A DNA stretch of 64,000 nucleotides from Stenogyne calaminthoides (GCA_037126765.1 JBBCBC010000034.1:14940691-15004690), one strand, 5' to 3'; positions 11,316 through 23,570 are shown, counted from the first letter of the stretch. Program-made: numbers and translations. Notes: generated by a model from the sequence alone, not told the origin.

Positions 11316-11790
11316 GTATATTGTAGAGAGTATTAAAGTAAGTAATTTTGTATATTGCAAAGAGTATTGATGTAAGTAATTTTGAATTGGTTATGAATGA
11401 TTGTTGCAATTATGTAATTAAATTAAAATTTTAATTTAGAGTTTTTTCTTTTTTTTTGTTTGCGATCATCCTTTCATCTTTTTGTTTTATATATTGTAGG
11501 GAGTATTGATGTAAGTAATTTGAGTTTTGAATTAGTTATGAATGATTTTTTTTCTGTTCATAGCAATTCTTCGAATTTGATAAAATTGTTAATCTTATTT
11601 TTTATTTTATTTTTGGGTATATTACAGGGTTTCTTCTTTCATGCAGTGAGTATTGAAAAAAGTAATTTGAGTTCTGAATTGATTATGAATGTTTGTATTA
11701 CAAAATTTAATGTTTAAATTAATGAATTTGTTTTGTATATTGCAGAGAGTATTGATCTAAATAATTAAGTTCTACATGGGTTATGAATGT
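11316..11790 (+). repeat. Degenerate repeats of a splice-site-like module
   Basis: At least five spaced copies (near 11316, 11350, 11490, 11618 and 11734) of TATATTGCAG, then GAGTATTGAT, then GTAAGTAATTTTGA, most followed by ATTGGTTATGAATG. The core copies the end of the captured exon plus its donor (GTATTGAG|GTAAGTAATTTT). Spacing is irregular, 35-140 bp. Confidence 0.6.
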
Positions 11791-11799
11791 TTATTGCAA

Positions 11800-12830
11800 T
11801 TGTGGCCATGAGGAATGTCATGCCAACTAAAGATCAATGAAATTGATATAATTTAGATACTTTTCTAATAATGAACTCCTAAGTAGTAAGTATATGTAAT
11901 TTATAGGTGAAAGCTTTGAGAAGGAGGTCAAGCTTAATGGTGATAGTAAAAAAAATCCATCGGAATATTGATCACTATTGAATAATATGCGTACTTGCTA
12001 AAATAATTGTTGTTATTCTTTTGTTCTAAGAAAGCTCATAATTTGTATGATAAATTAAAAAATTAGAGAGTATATGATAATATTGTTTTATTATTAGAAA
12101 AAATATTGTGTTTTCTTTTAATGAATTTTAAATTATTAAAAGATTTGAATATTATTTTTTTGTTAGAAAAAATATTTTTTATTCTAATGAATTTTAAATT
12201 ATTAGCAGATTTAATTTGCAATGAGCTCAATTCAATATCTGCCCACTGTGTCAAGTATAAGCAAGTAATCAATTTTTATGGTTCAAAATAATATTTAATT
12301 TAAGTTTAAATATATATATTTTACAAAATTTCTAAAAATTTAATTATTTAAACATATTTCTTACAAAATTTTATAAAAAAAATCATTTATTTACGCCAAA
12401 TTTGCTAAATATTTTTTTTTCAAAAATTTACTATAAAATTTATTAATTATCTTTGTTAGAAAAAATATATAATTTCAGCCAAATATTTATTATATAAAAT
12501 TTTTGAAAATCGGATTGTTTAAAAGATTATAAAAGATATAGCTAATCATATCTAAGTAAGATTTGCTATATATATTTTTTCATAAAATTTACTATAAAAT
12601 TATTAAGTATCTTTTGTTCAAAAGAATATATCTCTCGAAAAATCTATATAATTATTTAAAGTATTTAATCTTAAATAATATTATAATTTTTTGTTAAATC
12701 ATAAAATTCATGTGGGTTATATGCTAGTATTATATATAGAGAAAATGCCTCTAAGGTACAAAATTTAGAGTCATGTGACTTTTAAAGACACAAATTTTTA
12801 GATAGTGACTCTAAGGTACAAAATGAGATA
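11800..12830. other. AT-rich interior of the outer hAT element
   Basis: Very AT-rich, with a tandem-like pair of ATGAATTTTAAATTATTA...AGATTTGAAT blocks near 12115-12215. No coding potential is seen. Confidence 0.45.
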
Positions 12831-13679
12831 ATGTTATCCTTAATGTGTTTCAATTTTACATTATATGCCCCACCCACCCACTCTCTCTCCCCAATATCTA
12901 GGTCAACTCCCCACCCCCCCAACACAATTCATTTCATCTCTTCCTCTCTCTTCTTTTTCTCTCCCCCTCTCTCTCTATATAATCAGTGGTTTGTTAGTGG
13001 TGTTGAAGGGATGGCGGTGGTTGGTGTTTTGACAATGAATTTTGGCGACGCGGTGGTTGAAATTTTGGCGACGATGGTGGTTGGAGAAGAGGGGCGTTCG
13101 TGGTGTTTGTGGTGTGGAGAAGAGGGGCATCTGTAGATCTGAGTTTTTGGTATTTGGTAGACGCGTTTGGGTTCGAAGAAGACGGCGGCGCGTAAGGAGG
13201 CGGTATGGTGGAGAAGAGGGCGACCCCCCCTTTTTTTTTGGGTGAAAACCGGTGAAACTGGCAGTTCACCAGTTCACCGGCTCCCTGTTTTCACTTGGTT
13301 TTTCCAATTTTTGCCTGAGCGGTTTAATAGCGGTTCTCCGGTCGGACCCGTATTTTAAAACATAGGTTAGGGTTTTAACACTTTTGTAGAATCCTAAGTC
13401 GAGCCGAAAAAACTTGTATGTGTCCAATTGTAGGTGAATTGAGTTTTTTTTTCTTTTTTTTAATCGTGGACCAGGCTTTTCGGATACGGGATAGGTAGAG
13501 TGTTCTTCTTCTTCGTCGCGCAGCAACATATGTCAGTTTTCTTCTTCCTCTTCTTCTTCTTCCTCGCGTTTCCAACAAACACGACCAGATCTTAAATGAT
13601 TTTCACGACGCGACGTTTCTAGGTTTTTCCTTCTCTTCTCTTATTCTTCTTTTTTCTCTTTAAATCTGTAATTTTAGAC

Positions 13680-13768
13680 TGAGGTTTTTTTTCGCGATTG
13701 TACTGGTTTTGTTCATGTAGTAACATTCTTTTGTTTATAGGGTAACACCCTTTTGTTCATGTAGTAAC
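13680..13768. repeat. GTAACAC tandem repeat, left part (split by Copia)
   Basis: The sequence TTTTGTTCATGTAGTAAC recurs here and continues to the right of the Copia element (22810-22990) with units such as GGTTTTGTTCATGTGGTAACAC. The Copia element therefore landed inside an older short tandem repeat. Confidence 0.6.
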
Positions 13769-15617
13769 TGTTGGGGAATGATGTGCACAGATCTATTCGG
13801 GGTGAATATTTAAATACAAATTTAATTCTTTAATTATTACTAGCATGAATTAATCTTATATTAATTCAAATAATAATTGCAACAACATATCATGCATATA
13901 AAAAGCCACGTAAAACCTACGCATGCGGAATCTACGGGTTTACGTGAACGTACCTCTCGGGATGGCAGTGACTTCGGTCGGACGGACTAACCAAAAGGAC
14001 TTCCCAAGTATTCCCTTAGCCCTTGCTCAACTATCCGGTGGAAGGACACTTGTCGAACAATTAACAAAAGAAAAAAATAAACTTTGTTGCACCACTTATG
14101 TGGATTTGCTAATTTTTCCAGCACATGGAATTGTACTTGGGAATGAACTAATCATCCCCTATTTATAGGAGAGGGGTGGTCGAAATTTTCAGTGAAAAAT
14201 CAAAGTGGGAAAAGACTTTTCTTGGTCACCAAGAAATCTTGAATATATCTCTTATATTCTTTTTCCCATAATCAAAATATTCCACAAAAATCCCACTCCT
14301 CAACAATATGGTATTTTCGAAAATTTAGTGTTCAAGAAAATTTTTAGATTTGGATCTTCTTGAATTTATGAGATATTCTTGTATTTCAAGAAATACATAT
14401 CTTCCATAATATCTTTTCAAGAAAATCAAGAAAATCTTTCTTGCCCACTATATTTTCAAAATTTTGAAATTTTCTATATAGATAACCAAGTGGGAGATTT
14501 CTTGAATTTAATGAGATAATCTTGTATTCCAAGAATACATATCTTCATTCCATAACAAAATTCAAAGAAAATCTTTCTCCCTCTTTTATCCATAAATTTC
14601 GAAAATTAGAGGAAAAATTAAGCAATAATATTTATTTTATTTTAATCACCTTTTTCAGTTAATGGACTATTTGTTGGGCTACTCGGGGGGCCTTTAGGAG
14701 AATTAAGATTGGACCTTCTAATGGACCTTGAATATCTAATATTGAGCCACAATATAATTCAAGCCCATAAATATTAATTAATCCCACTACATAATTAATA
14801 TCAGACTATCCATCTTAACCCATATTACAATTTAATATGGCTCGGTCATTATTTCCGTGTTTAAGATTATCTAGCCCATTAATTAATTCAAGCCCTTTGA
14901 AATAGCTTTCCGTTAATTAATATCTTTTGTCCTTGGTCGAGGAACGGTTCAACATTATTATCCATACAGGAAACTAATTCCACTTGCAAGATTTGGTATG
15001 ATAAAACTTATGAACTCCCAAGGGGCAAATCAAGCAAGCGATTACACACCACGATTCTTCGTATTAAATCTTAGCAATCACATGTGACCAATAATATTGC
15101 CCAAGATAAAAAGTATTGAATCTCTCTGATTCGCTACCCATGATAAGTCAAAGCAATAGTTACCAATCCCATGTGATCCTATTTAAGGGACGAAGGTTAA
15201 GAAACAACGAACCATTGAGGTCTAATTCTTCCTTGTTCAGTTCTGAAGAATTTATCTTCAGAGGGTCCTATTCAACAAGATCGGTTATGCACTAGTGTAA
15301 TCTCTTGGTCAAGACAAACCAATCTCGAGCCTTACACCTCAATCTTTTCGTGATGGGTTGTTCATTTCCATCTAGGTCGTGAATGGCGTACTTTTTTTAG
15401 TTACAAGCGGACATTAATTTAATCTTATGTGATCTGGTATCACTAAATTAACTACAATGTAACATGTACGAATTATTGAACAGTTATGCAGTAAATATAT
15501 GTAACATTCAATCATATTTAAAACATCAGTGATAAACAATTTATTTCAGTAAATAAGTCTGGAAATTCAGTTTCGATTATACAAAGTAAAAGCATACTTT
15601 CCAGTATAATCCCAACA
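13769..15617 (-). repeat. 3' LTR of the Copia element
   Basis: 1,849 bp, very close to 20981-22809 over its first 1.1 kb. Differences increase in the second half, for example an extra ACTCGGGGGG stretch near 14680. The minus-strand terminus is TGTTGGGATTATACTGG. Confidence 0.93.
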
Positions 15618-15739
15618 ATCTCCCACTTATACTCAAAGTCTGCTTTTAAGTATACTACAACATGTCTCGCGTAGTCCGTGACATCTAATGTCACCTACAC
15701 GAACCTAATAATTTCTCCCACTTATACTCAAAGCAGTTG

Positions 15740-18294
15740 GCAAAGCGGTCTTGACACCCATTCCACTCACATGTCTCGAATGTATTCAGAGGGACGCTTT
15801 GTGAATGGATGCGCTAGGTTGTCCTCGACGCTATCTTTGCCACATCTATATCTTCTCTCTTAACGATTTCTCGAGATAAGATGTATTTCCTTTAATGTGT
15901 TTGTTTGACTCGTGGACTCTTGGTTCTCTTGAATTTGCAATCCGCCCCTAGCAGATATTGCTGAGACAAATTCGTAACACCATCCAAGTCCACTAAGAAG
16001 ATCTAGAGCCCAATCGGTTCTTTCATCGCTTCACAACCAGCCTACTTACCCGACTTCCATGGTTGAGTCGTTGATGCATTTTTGCTTCACACTCGTCCAT
16101 TTGATGGCTACACTTCCCAAATGGAAACACACTAATCGAGGCAGATAATTTATGGAATCTAAATCGATTGGAAATCCGAGTCCGTGTGGAAATATGGGGA
16201 TTGGAGTATCTCGATCGATAAATTAACATTCTATCCCGAGTTCTTTTCGGACACTTCGAGAATGTTTTTAATCGCCGTCAATGCGCTTTCCCTAGGTTAC
16301 TTTGATATCTTGCTACCATGCCTACGGCAAGCGGATATCCGGTCACGCATACGCATTGCATACATAAGGTTTCCGAACCGGTAAACAAGGGAATGCCTTT
16401 CATGTCATCTGTCTCCTTCAAGCGTCTTAGGGGACATTTTCTTGGATAGATGGATTCCAAATGAAAAGGTACGAATCCTTTCTTGGAATCTTGCATCTTT
16501 GAATCGTTTCAAGACGGTTGTCTATGTATGAAACTTGCGATAACCCGACCATCCTTTTCTTGTGATCTTGATCCCAAGGATGTGTCCGCTCTTTCCTAAG
16601 TCTTTCATATCAAACCGCTTTTGAAACCATGCCCTTACGCCCGATCACACCTTCACATCGCTCCCGATGATCACAATGTCATCTACGTATAGTACTAAGA
16701 ATACCAATGCAGTTCCGACACGCTTTTTATACTCACAACTTTCAAACTCGTTTTGATCAAACCCATAAGACTTTATAACATGATCAAAACATTGGTTCCA
16801 AGCTCTGGATGCCTGTTTGAGTCCGTAAATGGACCTCTTGAGCTTACAAACAAGATGTTCTTGGCCTGTTTCAATGAAACCTTGGGGTTGTTTGATATAG
16901 ATCTCTTCATCAAGACTTAGTTAAGGAAAGCCGTCTTGACATCCATTTGCCAGATTTCAAAGTCGAAATGCGCAGCAATCGATAAGAGAATACGGATGGA
17001 CTTAAGCATGGCTACGGGCGAAAAGGTTTTCTCATAATCGATCCCTTCTTTCTGAGTATAACCTTTCGCCACTAGTCTTGCTTTAAAGGTTTCAACCTTC
17101 CCGTCCGGTCCTCTTTTCCTCTTATATACCTACTTGCATCCAATGGATTTGACCTCATTAAGTGGTTCGACTAGCTCCCACACTCTATTATGAAACATAG
17201 AACCCATTTCGGCTTTCATTCTTTGTTTGCCAAGAACACCGATCCTTATCTTGGAATGCCTCGTCATATTTCCATGGGTCCGATTCGCCTCTTGTCCGAA
17301 TCAAGTCCGAGGACTCTCCTATTCCCATGAATCTCTCGGCCGTCTAACAACCCTCCCACTATGACGAGGTCTCGGTTGAAAAACGATCGTTTGGTATATC
17401 ATCTAAAGATGATTTGGCACCGAGGTTTGCCCTCTAAGCTCATTTAAGGTAATCTCACTTCTGGGTTTTCTTTGGTTCATATAGTTTTCTTCCAAAAATC
17501 TAAAGTGGGTGTTCATGACCACCTTTTGATCTTCGGGACTATAGAACATACACCCTTTTGTTCCCTGGGTATCCTACAAACAAATTTTTTAATTTCGATC
17601 GAGGATCCAATTTACCGGCTTCCTTGTCCAACACGTAAGCCTGGACACCCACAAATTCTCATGTGTATCATACTAGGCTTGCGCCGGCCTACAATTCTTT
17701 GGGAGTTTCAAATCGATTTGGATAGCACCAAGTTTAGAATGTAAGTCATTTGTTTCCAAGGCATAACCCCGTAAGCGACTCAGGGAAGATCCGATAACTC
17801 ATCATCGATCTAACCATTTCCAAAAGAATTGATTTCTTCGCTCTCGCAACCCCGCTTTTGTTGAGGGTTCCGCAAATGAGTGGGATACAATCCCTTCATC
17901 GATAAGTAGTTCAAAACTCATTCTTCGAGGTATTCGCCTCCATGATCGGATCGTAAAGACTTGATCGTTTTTTCCTTATGATTCTCTGTTTGAGCCTTAA
18001 ATTCTTAGAATTTCTCAAAAGGGGCTCGATTCACGCTTCATAAGGAAAAATGTACCTGAGTAATCATCAATAAAATTACTCATAACCTCCTCTTGCTTTG
18101 GTTGACATTGGACTACATACATCTATGTGAACGATCTCTAACACTTCCTTAGCCCTATTCCCCTTGGCTCCATATGCTCTCTTGGTCATATCACCCTCCA
18201 AACATGATTCGCAGGTTGGAATCGGTTCAACTTGGAGAAGCCCTAGTGAACCATCTCTTACCAACCTTTGGATCCTCTTGGATTTATATGACAC
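15740..18294 (-). pseudogene. Copia pol remnant (integrase, RT, RNase H)
   Basis: Minus-strand reading recovers, in order: GAG-pre-integrase (18294-18076, with CESCLEGDMTKRAYG and HIDVCSPM); integrase core with LRSDHGGEYLEE near 17960-17915, then a stop; a divergent integrase C-terminal part; reverse transcriptase from about 17150 (GPDGKVETFKARLVAKGY, EKTFSPVAMLKSIR, WQMDVKTAFL) to the catalytic YVDD at 16678-16689; and an RNase H tail near 15870-15740 (VPLNTFETCEWNG). A TGG-to-TAG change precedes VYKRKRGPDG, and there are several frameshifts. These are Copia family landmarks. The product cannot be made intact. Confidence 0.88.
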
Positions 18295-18799
18295 AATCTT
18301 AGATGCTTAAAAAGTGTCTCGTTCACGCGATGATTTAACGTTTTTCTTTTTCTGAAACAGTTGATGTGTTATAGGATACATTTAAGTGAAAGTGGTGTGC
18401 ACGATTAATTCAGTATAGAGATTTTCCATCAATGTCCCGTAATGTATACACTCATCACTTCAAAAATGATGTCATTCTTATTAGAAGAAACTTAGTGTCC
18501 TTTAATCGAATTTTAGAAACTGAAAGTGAATTCTTTCTAAAACCGGGAACATAAAGATAATCTCAAAAAACTTTATCTTCAAAAGATAGGTGCATTGCTC
18601 ACATCGCTTTTAATCGCTACTCATGTAGCATTGCAATGTCTGCTATTGCGTAGTATTGCAATAATCGTTATTATCGAAAGCATTGCAATATCTCGCCACT
18701 TACGAAAGCATTGCAATGTCTTCTACTTTCGTAATGTTGCCCGGTGTGATGAGGATCTCACCCCACTAAGTTGTCGGATCATTTAGAACCCGTGAAACC

Positions 18800-19489
18800 A
18801 ACATGATTAGTGGATCTCATATCAACCACCCACGAATGAGAAGTATCGCCGCTAAACAAGTTTCAACAACTAGTCGCGTGAGAACTACCTTTCTTTCCGA
18901 GTCCCCTTTTGAGGTTGGAACAGCAAAACCTCCATTGTCCTCTCTTACCGATCTTAAGCACTTCCTCTTTGGATTTTCCTTGACACAACAAGCATTCCTC
19001 ATTTTACCATTGCCGCTTCTTGGCAATTTGAGTTTTATTGCTTATGGCCTTTTGGTCCTCTTCTTTATCTTGCCTCCCTTGGCCTAGAAGATGAAGACGG
19101 ACCACTTGCCAGTCAAAGCTTGAGTTTGGTGCCTTATCAACATTTTCTGCCGAGACCAAAAAGCTTGCAACAAATTAATTTAGCGAGGCCAAAATGCTCA
19201 AAAACTTTTTGGGCAGAGAGTGAAGTACCAAATTCATCTGAGTCTCCAGATCATAATCTGCACTCAGAATCTCAAGTTTGTTCAGATGGGCCATCTATTT
19301 TGAGGACGTAATCCCTTACGGGTTTGCCCTCCACCATTTTCAGTGACGACATCTCTCGCAAGGTGATCTGACAAGTCCCGCATGTTTTGACTCGTCAGTT
19401 GGCTCATCTGATTTTGGTGTGTCAAGAATCCACTTGTGCTTTTGTGTAGTTAGGACAATTATAATTTTTCGTTTCCAATCAATATAGTT
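18800..19489 (-). pseudogene. Copia gag / zinc knuckle / protease remnant
   Basis: From 19489 downward the minus strand reads NYIDWKRKIIIVLTTQKHKW, then ILDTPKSDEPTDE, typical of the start of Copia gag. Around 19020-18960 a degraded zinc knuckle is visible (CCVKENPKRKC), and near 18830-18800 a protease-like VDMRSTNHV replaces the usual D(S/T)G motif. Linkers between them are out of frame. Confidence 0.72.
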
Positions 19490-20289
19490 TCCATACATGT
19501 TGTATTATCTTTAAGTATAATAACAGTGGATTAAAAGGTAACGACATGCTGAACTGAAATAAACAACTATATGCAATAGCACAAGTATATCACAAGTTTT
19601 GATCACATGCATCATATTAAAATCTCAAAAAAAATATGAACATGCATCAGCCAACATCTCAAAACAGGTTTAAATAAGCTACGTTGTGTGGGTCATTATT
19701 TAAACACATTCAAGCGAGTTACAAACAAGAACGATTACAAACCTTTAATATCCAGATTAATAGTTGGTTCTGATTGACCAATATAAAATCGACGGGGACT
19801 TTGAGAAGTATATGCATATCAATTTTATACCTAAGTAATAATCATGATTAAATACATGATTACTATTTCGCTTTGATCGAGCCTCGTTGGGAGGGTCATC
19901 GTCGCCACTAGTAATAACCCACAATCATCCGTTTGGAATTCATTTATGTAAAATCTATCTTTTGGACCGTCTCCGTGGGGAAATTTCTCCAAAAGAATTC
20001 ACAAATAAATAAATCATGGAGGTCAAAAAATTAATTCAATTTTATTATCAGGAATAAAATTGTCAATTAATTATTTAAACATACTTAGTAATTTTGAAGG
20101 TGAGATTTTTTTCATTTTGGCAACCCTCATGCAAAAACACATTTAAACAAATTAAATAAAAGATAAGATAAATAAATAAATCAAGCAAAACAGAAAAATA
20201 AACATATTGGGCACAAATTATCCAATTGTCATGGTTTGATTTTTTTCGATTGATCTTGAAGAAACACGTCTCTAATTTCTCCCACTCGT

Positions 20290-20660
20290 TCATCTCGAAA
20301 AAAATACTTCCGTCTCAAAACGCCACGCCAGCATTTCGCGGCGTAGGATGCACGTCCGCATCCGGCCGACCGACCACTGCCTAGACCGACCGCCGTGCCA
20401 CGCGCCGCCCTGCGCCTCGCACGCCTCGGCGAGTGTCGATAAAGGTCGACAAATCTTGATAAAGCGACGAGCATCCATCCCTCAGCCTCCGCCCGCCGCC
20501 GTATCAGATCGCATACCATCCGCCCGTCCGCCTCGGCTTTGGGCGCGCGCGCCCGTCTTGTATGACCGCCTCGGCGGCTCGAGCCCTGCCCTCGCCACTG
20601 CGCCCATGCGTGCCGTCGGGCGGCCACGCGCGCCACGCGTCTGGGGATTCGGATTTCGTC
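20290..20660. other. GC-rich island in Copia leader
   Basis: About 370 bp of strongly GC- and CpG-rich sequence (GGGCGCGCGCGCCCG near its middle) inside an otherwise AT-rich element, between the primer-binding site and gag. It creates overlapping ORFs on both strands, including 135 residues on the minus strand, but composition alone explains them. The equivalent place in the second family member (about 52330-52680) is far less GC-rich. Confidence 0.6.
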
Positions 20661-20961
20661 CTTTAATTCCGTCTCTTTCGTTTCGATCCGGTTACAATTT
20701 ATTTACAAAAAATAAATAAAATCTAGACTAGTCTATTACATTGATCAAATCAAACAAATCCTAGTCTACTGCGTGGATTTTCTCGAGGCAAAACAAATCG
20801 AGCGAATCGAATTAAAAACCACAGTTTATATGCATGCAAAATTAAACATTAAAATCCATGACAATTGGATACCTGCAAAACAGATCTAACAATTCTACTA
20901 TCCAATTTCAAATTTAATGTCCACGAATTAAATTACAATTTAAAATATTCAGAGCCCGAAA

Positions 20962-20978
20962 CCGTGGCTCTGATACCA
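20962..20978 (-). other. Copia primer-binding site
   Basis: The minus strand TGGTATCAGAGCCACGG sits two bases inside the 5' LTR, complementary in type to the initiator methionine tRNA 3' end used by plant Copia elements. Confidence 0.88.
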
Positions 20979-20980
20979 GT

Positions 20981-22809
20981 TGTTGGGGAATGATGTGCAC
21001 AGATCTATTCGGGGTGAATATTTAAATACAAATTAAATTCTTTAATTATTACTAACATGAATTAATCCTATATTAATTCAAATAATAATTGCAACAACAT
21101 ATCATGCATATAAAAAGCCACGTAAAACCTACGCATGCGGAATCTATGGGTTTACGTGAACGTACCTCTCGGGATGGTAGTGACTTCGGTCGGACGGACT
21201 AACCAAAAGGACTTCCCAAGTATTCCCTTAGCCCTTGCTCAACTATCCAGTGGAAGGACACTTGTCGAACAATTAACAACAAAAAAAAATAAACTTTGTT
21301 GCACCACTTATGTGGATTTGCTAATTTTTCCAGCACATGGAATTGTACTTAAGAATGAACTAATCATCCCCTATTTATAGGAGAGGGGTGGTCGAAATTT
21401 TCAGTGAAAAATCAATGTGGGAAAAGACTTTTCTTGGTCACCAAGAAATCTTGAATATATCTCTTATATTCTTTTTCCCATAATTAAAATATTCCACAAA
21501 AATCCCACTCCTCAACAATATGGTATTTTCGAAAATTTAGTGTTCAAGAATCCAAGATTTGGATCTTCTTGAATTTATGAGATATTCTTGTATTTCAAGA
21601 AATACATATCTTCCATAATATATTTTCAAGAAAATCAAGAAAATCTTTCTTGCCCACTATATTTTCAAAATTTTGAAATTTTCTATATAGATAACCAAGT
21701 GGGAGATTTCTTGAATTTAATGAGATAATCTTGTATTCCAAGAATACATATCTTCATTCCATAACAAAATTCAAAGAAAATCTTTCTCCCTTTTTTATCC
21801 ATAAATTTCGAAAATTAGAGGAAAAATTATGCAACAATATTTATTTTATTTTAATCACCTTTTTTAGGTTAATGGACTATTTGTTGGGCTACCTTTAGGA
21901 GAATTAAGATTGGACCTTCTAATGGACCTTGAATATCTAATATTGAGCCACAATATAATTCAAGCCCATAAATATTAATTAATCCACTACATAATTAATA
22001 TCAGACTATCCATCTTAACCCATATTAGGTCAATATGACTCCGGTCATTATTTTCCGTGGTTTAAGATTATCTAGTCCATTAATTAATTCAAGCCCACCG
22101 AAATAGCTTTCCGATTAATTAATATCTTTTGTCCTTGGTCGAGAACCGTTCAACATTATTATCCATACCTAAAACTAATTCCACTTGCAAGATTTGGTAT
22201 GATAAAACTTATTAACCTCCCAGGGGGGCAAATCAAGCAAGCATACTTGCACACCCATTCTTCAGATTAAATCTTAGCAATCACATGTGACCAATAATAT
22301 TGCCCAAGATAAAAAGTATTGAATCTCCGATTCGCTACCCATGATAAGTCAAAGCAATAGTTACCAATCCCACGTGATCATATTTAAGGGACGAAGGTTA
22401 AGAAACAACGAACCATCGAGGTCTAATTCTTCCTTGTTCGGGTTCAAGAATTTATCCTCCTCGTAGGGTCCTATTCAATAAGATCATGCACTAGTGTAAT
22501 CTCTTGGTCAAGACAAACCAATCCGAGCCTTACACCTCAACCTTTTGATGGGTTGTTCATTTCCATCTAGGTCGTGAATGGCGACTTTTTTAGTTTACAA
22601 GGATATTAATTTAATCTTTTGTGATCTGGTATCACTAAATTAACTACAATGTAACACGTACGAATTATTGAACAGTTATGCAGTAAATATATGTAACATT
22701 CAATCATATTTAAAGCATCAGTGATAAACAATTCATTTAAGTAAATAAGTCTGGAAATTCAGTTTCGATTATACAAAGTAAAAGCATACTTTCCAGTATA
22801 ATCCCAACA
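20981..22809 (-). repeat. 5' LTR of the Copia element
   Basis: 1,829 bp, the partner of 13769-15617. Ends are TG...CA on the element strand, directly followed by the GTAAC target duplication. Confidence 0.93.
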
Positions 22810-22814
22810 GTAAC

Positions 22815-23320
22815 ACATCAAGTTGTTATTTAAATATGTAATTTTGGACTTGTAATTTCGCGCTTGTATTGGTTTTGTTCATGTGGTAACACATTTTTTT
22901 TCATAGTGTAACACTTTTTGTTCATGTAGTAACACTTGTTTTCTTAGTAATATATAACACTGTATACATGTCGTAATACTAGTGAATACTCATGTGTTAC
23001 CATTTATTTATTTTTTGATCGGGCAAAGAAACTTTTATAAAATAAATTGGAGTACAAAGGGTACCCCAACCCTTGCTATCAGTTTTCTCATAACCAAAAA
23101 TAAAATAGCTAAATTTCAATTCTACTCCTACTCACTTTCAACTCAACAACATCTAAGATTTAGTAAATACTCATACGATATCATATGAACAACAATGTGT
23201 TACCTAATGAACATTTATGTGTTATATTATATTTTAGTACGTGTTACGTAAGATATGAAGTTGTTTCAATATAACGATGTAGTAACACACAAAAAACATG
23301 ACAAAAAAAATAAAAATAAA
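22815..23320. repeat. GTAACAC repeat, right part, and AT-rich spacer
   Basis: Continuation of the short tandem repeat interrupted by Copia (units with GTTCATGTAGTAACAC), fading into AT-rich sequence without recognisable genes. Confidence 0.5.
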
Positions 23321-23324
23321 ACAT

Positions 23325-23395
23325 ATGTGCTCAATAAGAATTGAACCTACGACCAAGTACCTTAACAACATATCTGAACCATTAGGCTACATATT
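23325..23395 (-). mobile_element. tRNA-like (SINE) head
   Basis: The minus strand carries an A-box-like TAGCCTAATGGTTCAGA and, about 40 bases on, a B-box-like GTAGGTTCAATTC, followed by a T-rich stretch (forward A-rich at 23300-23320). It lacks a complete cloverleaf, so a SINE remnant is likelier than a functional tRNA gene. Confidence 0.42.
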
Positions 23396-23570
23396 TAATA
23401 AACATATCACTCAATCAATATATATTGGTCCGTCTGCATCTTGGCCTTGACCGCGCCGCACCACGTGCCCAACCCGCGATTTTTTAAATTTTTTGTCTTA
23501 TTTATGTGGTATTGTGTGATATTCACAAGAGTCCCACTCAAGTCAAGCCTAATTAATTAAAGGTTCGGTC

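Larger units (their letters stand above)
9374..13365. mobile_element. hAT-like element (3,992 bp) carrying a host exon
   Basis: The perfect 8-bp target duplication GTTAGGGT flanks it at 9366-9373 and 13366-13373. Termini are inverted: left CTATGTTTTAAAAACCG, right (reverse complement) CTATGTTTTAAAATACGG. The left subterminal part has the GGATCGGTTGG...GAGCCGG words and a GACGTCATAATAAA block; the right end has CCGGTGAAACTGG-like repeats. No transposase coding sequence is recognisable. Inside are a younger member of the same family (9803-11089) and a prolyl oligopeptidase exon with intron sequence (11142 onward), plus a purine/GC-rich right arm (12,900-13,250). The GGCGACG-rich ORFs in that arm look incidental. 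Confidence 0.85.
13769..22809 (-). mobile_element. Ty1/Copia LTR retrotransposon, complete but decayed
   Basis: A 9,041-bp element with two LTRs (13769-15617 and 20981-22809) bounded by TG...CA, flanked by the 5-bp target duplication GTAAC at 13764-13768 and 22810-22814. The primer-binding site lies at 20962-20978 (minus strand TGGTATCAGAGCCACGG, initiator-tRNA-Met type), so the element reads on the minus strand and 20981-22809 is its 5' LTR. Protein order on that strand is gag, zinc knuckle/protease, integrase, reverse transcriptase, RNase H: the Copia order. The coding region has in-frame stops and shifts. A purine-rich tract (AGTGGGAGA) precedes the 3' LTR. A long leader with a GC-rich island separates the binding site from gag. 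Confidence 0.95.

Noticed and set aside
12831..13578. Several overlapping ORFs on both strands
   Set aside because: Purine/GC-rich and pyrimidine-rich arms of a hAT element and its right flank; frames on both strands are compositional.
20229..20636. 135-residue Arg/Ala-rich ORF on the minus strand, and a 123-residue ORF on the plus strand (20348-20719)
   Set aside because: They arise from the GC-rich island in the Copia leader; low-complexity composition and no family resemblance.
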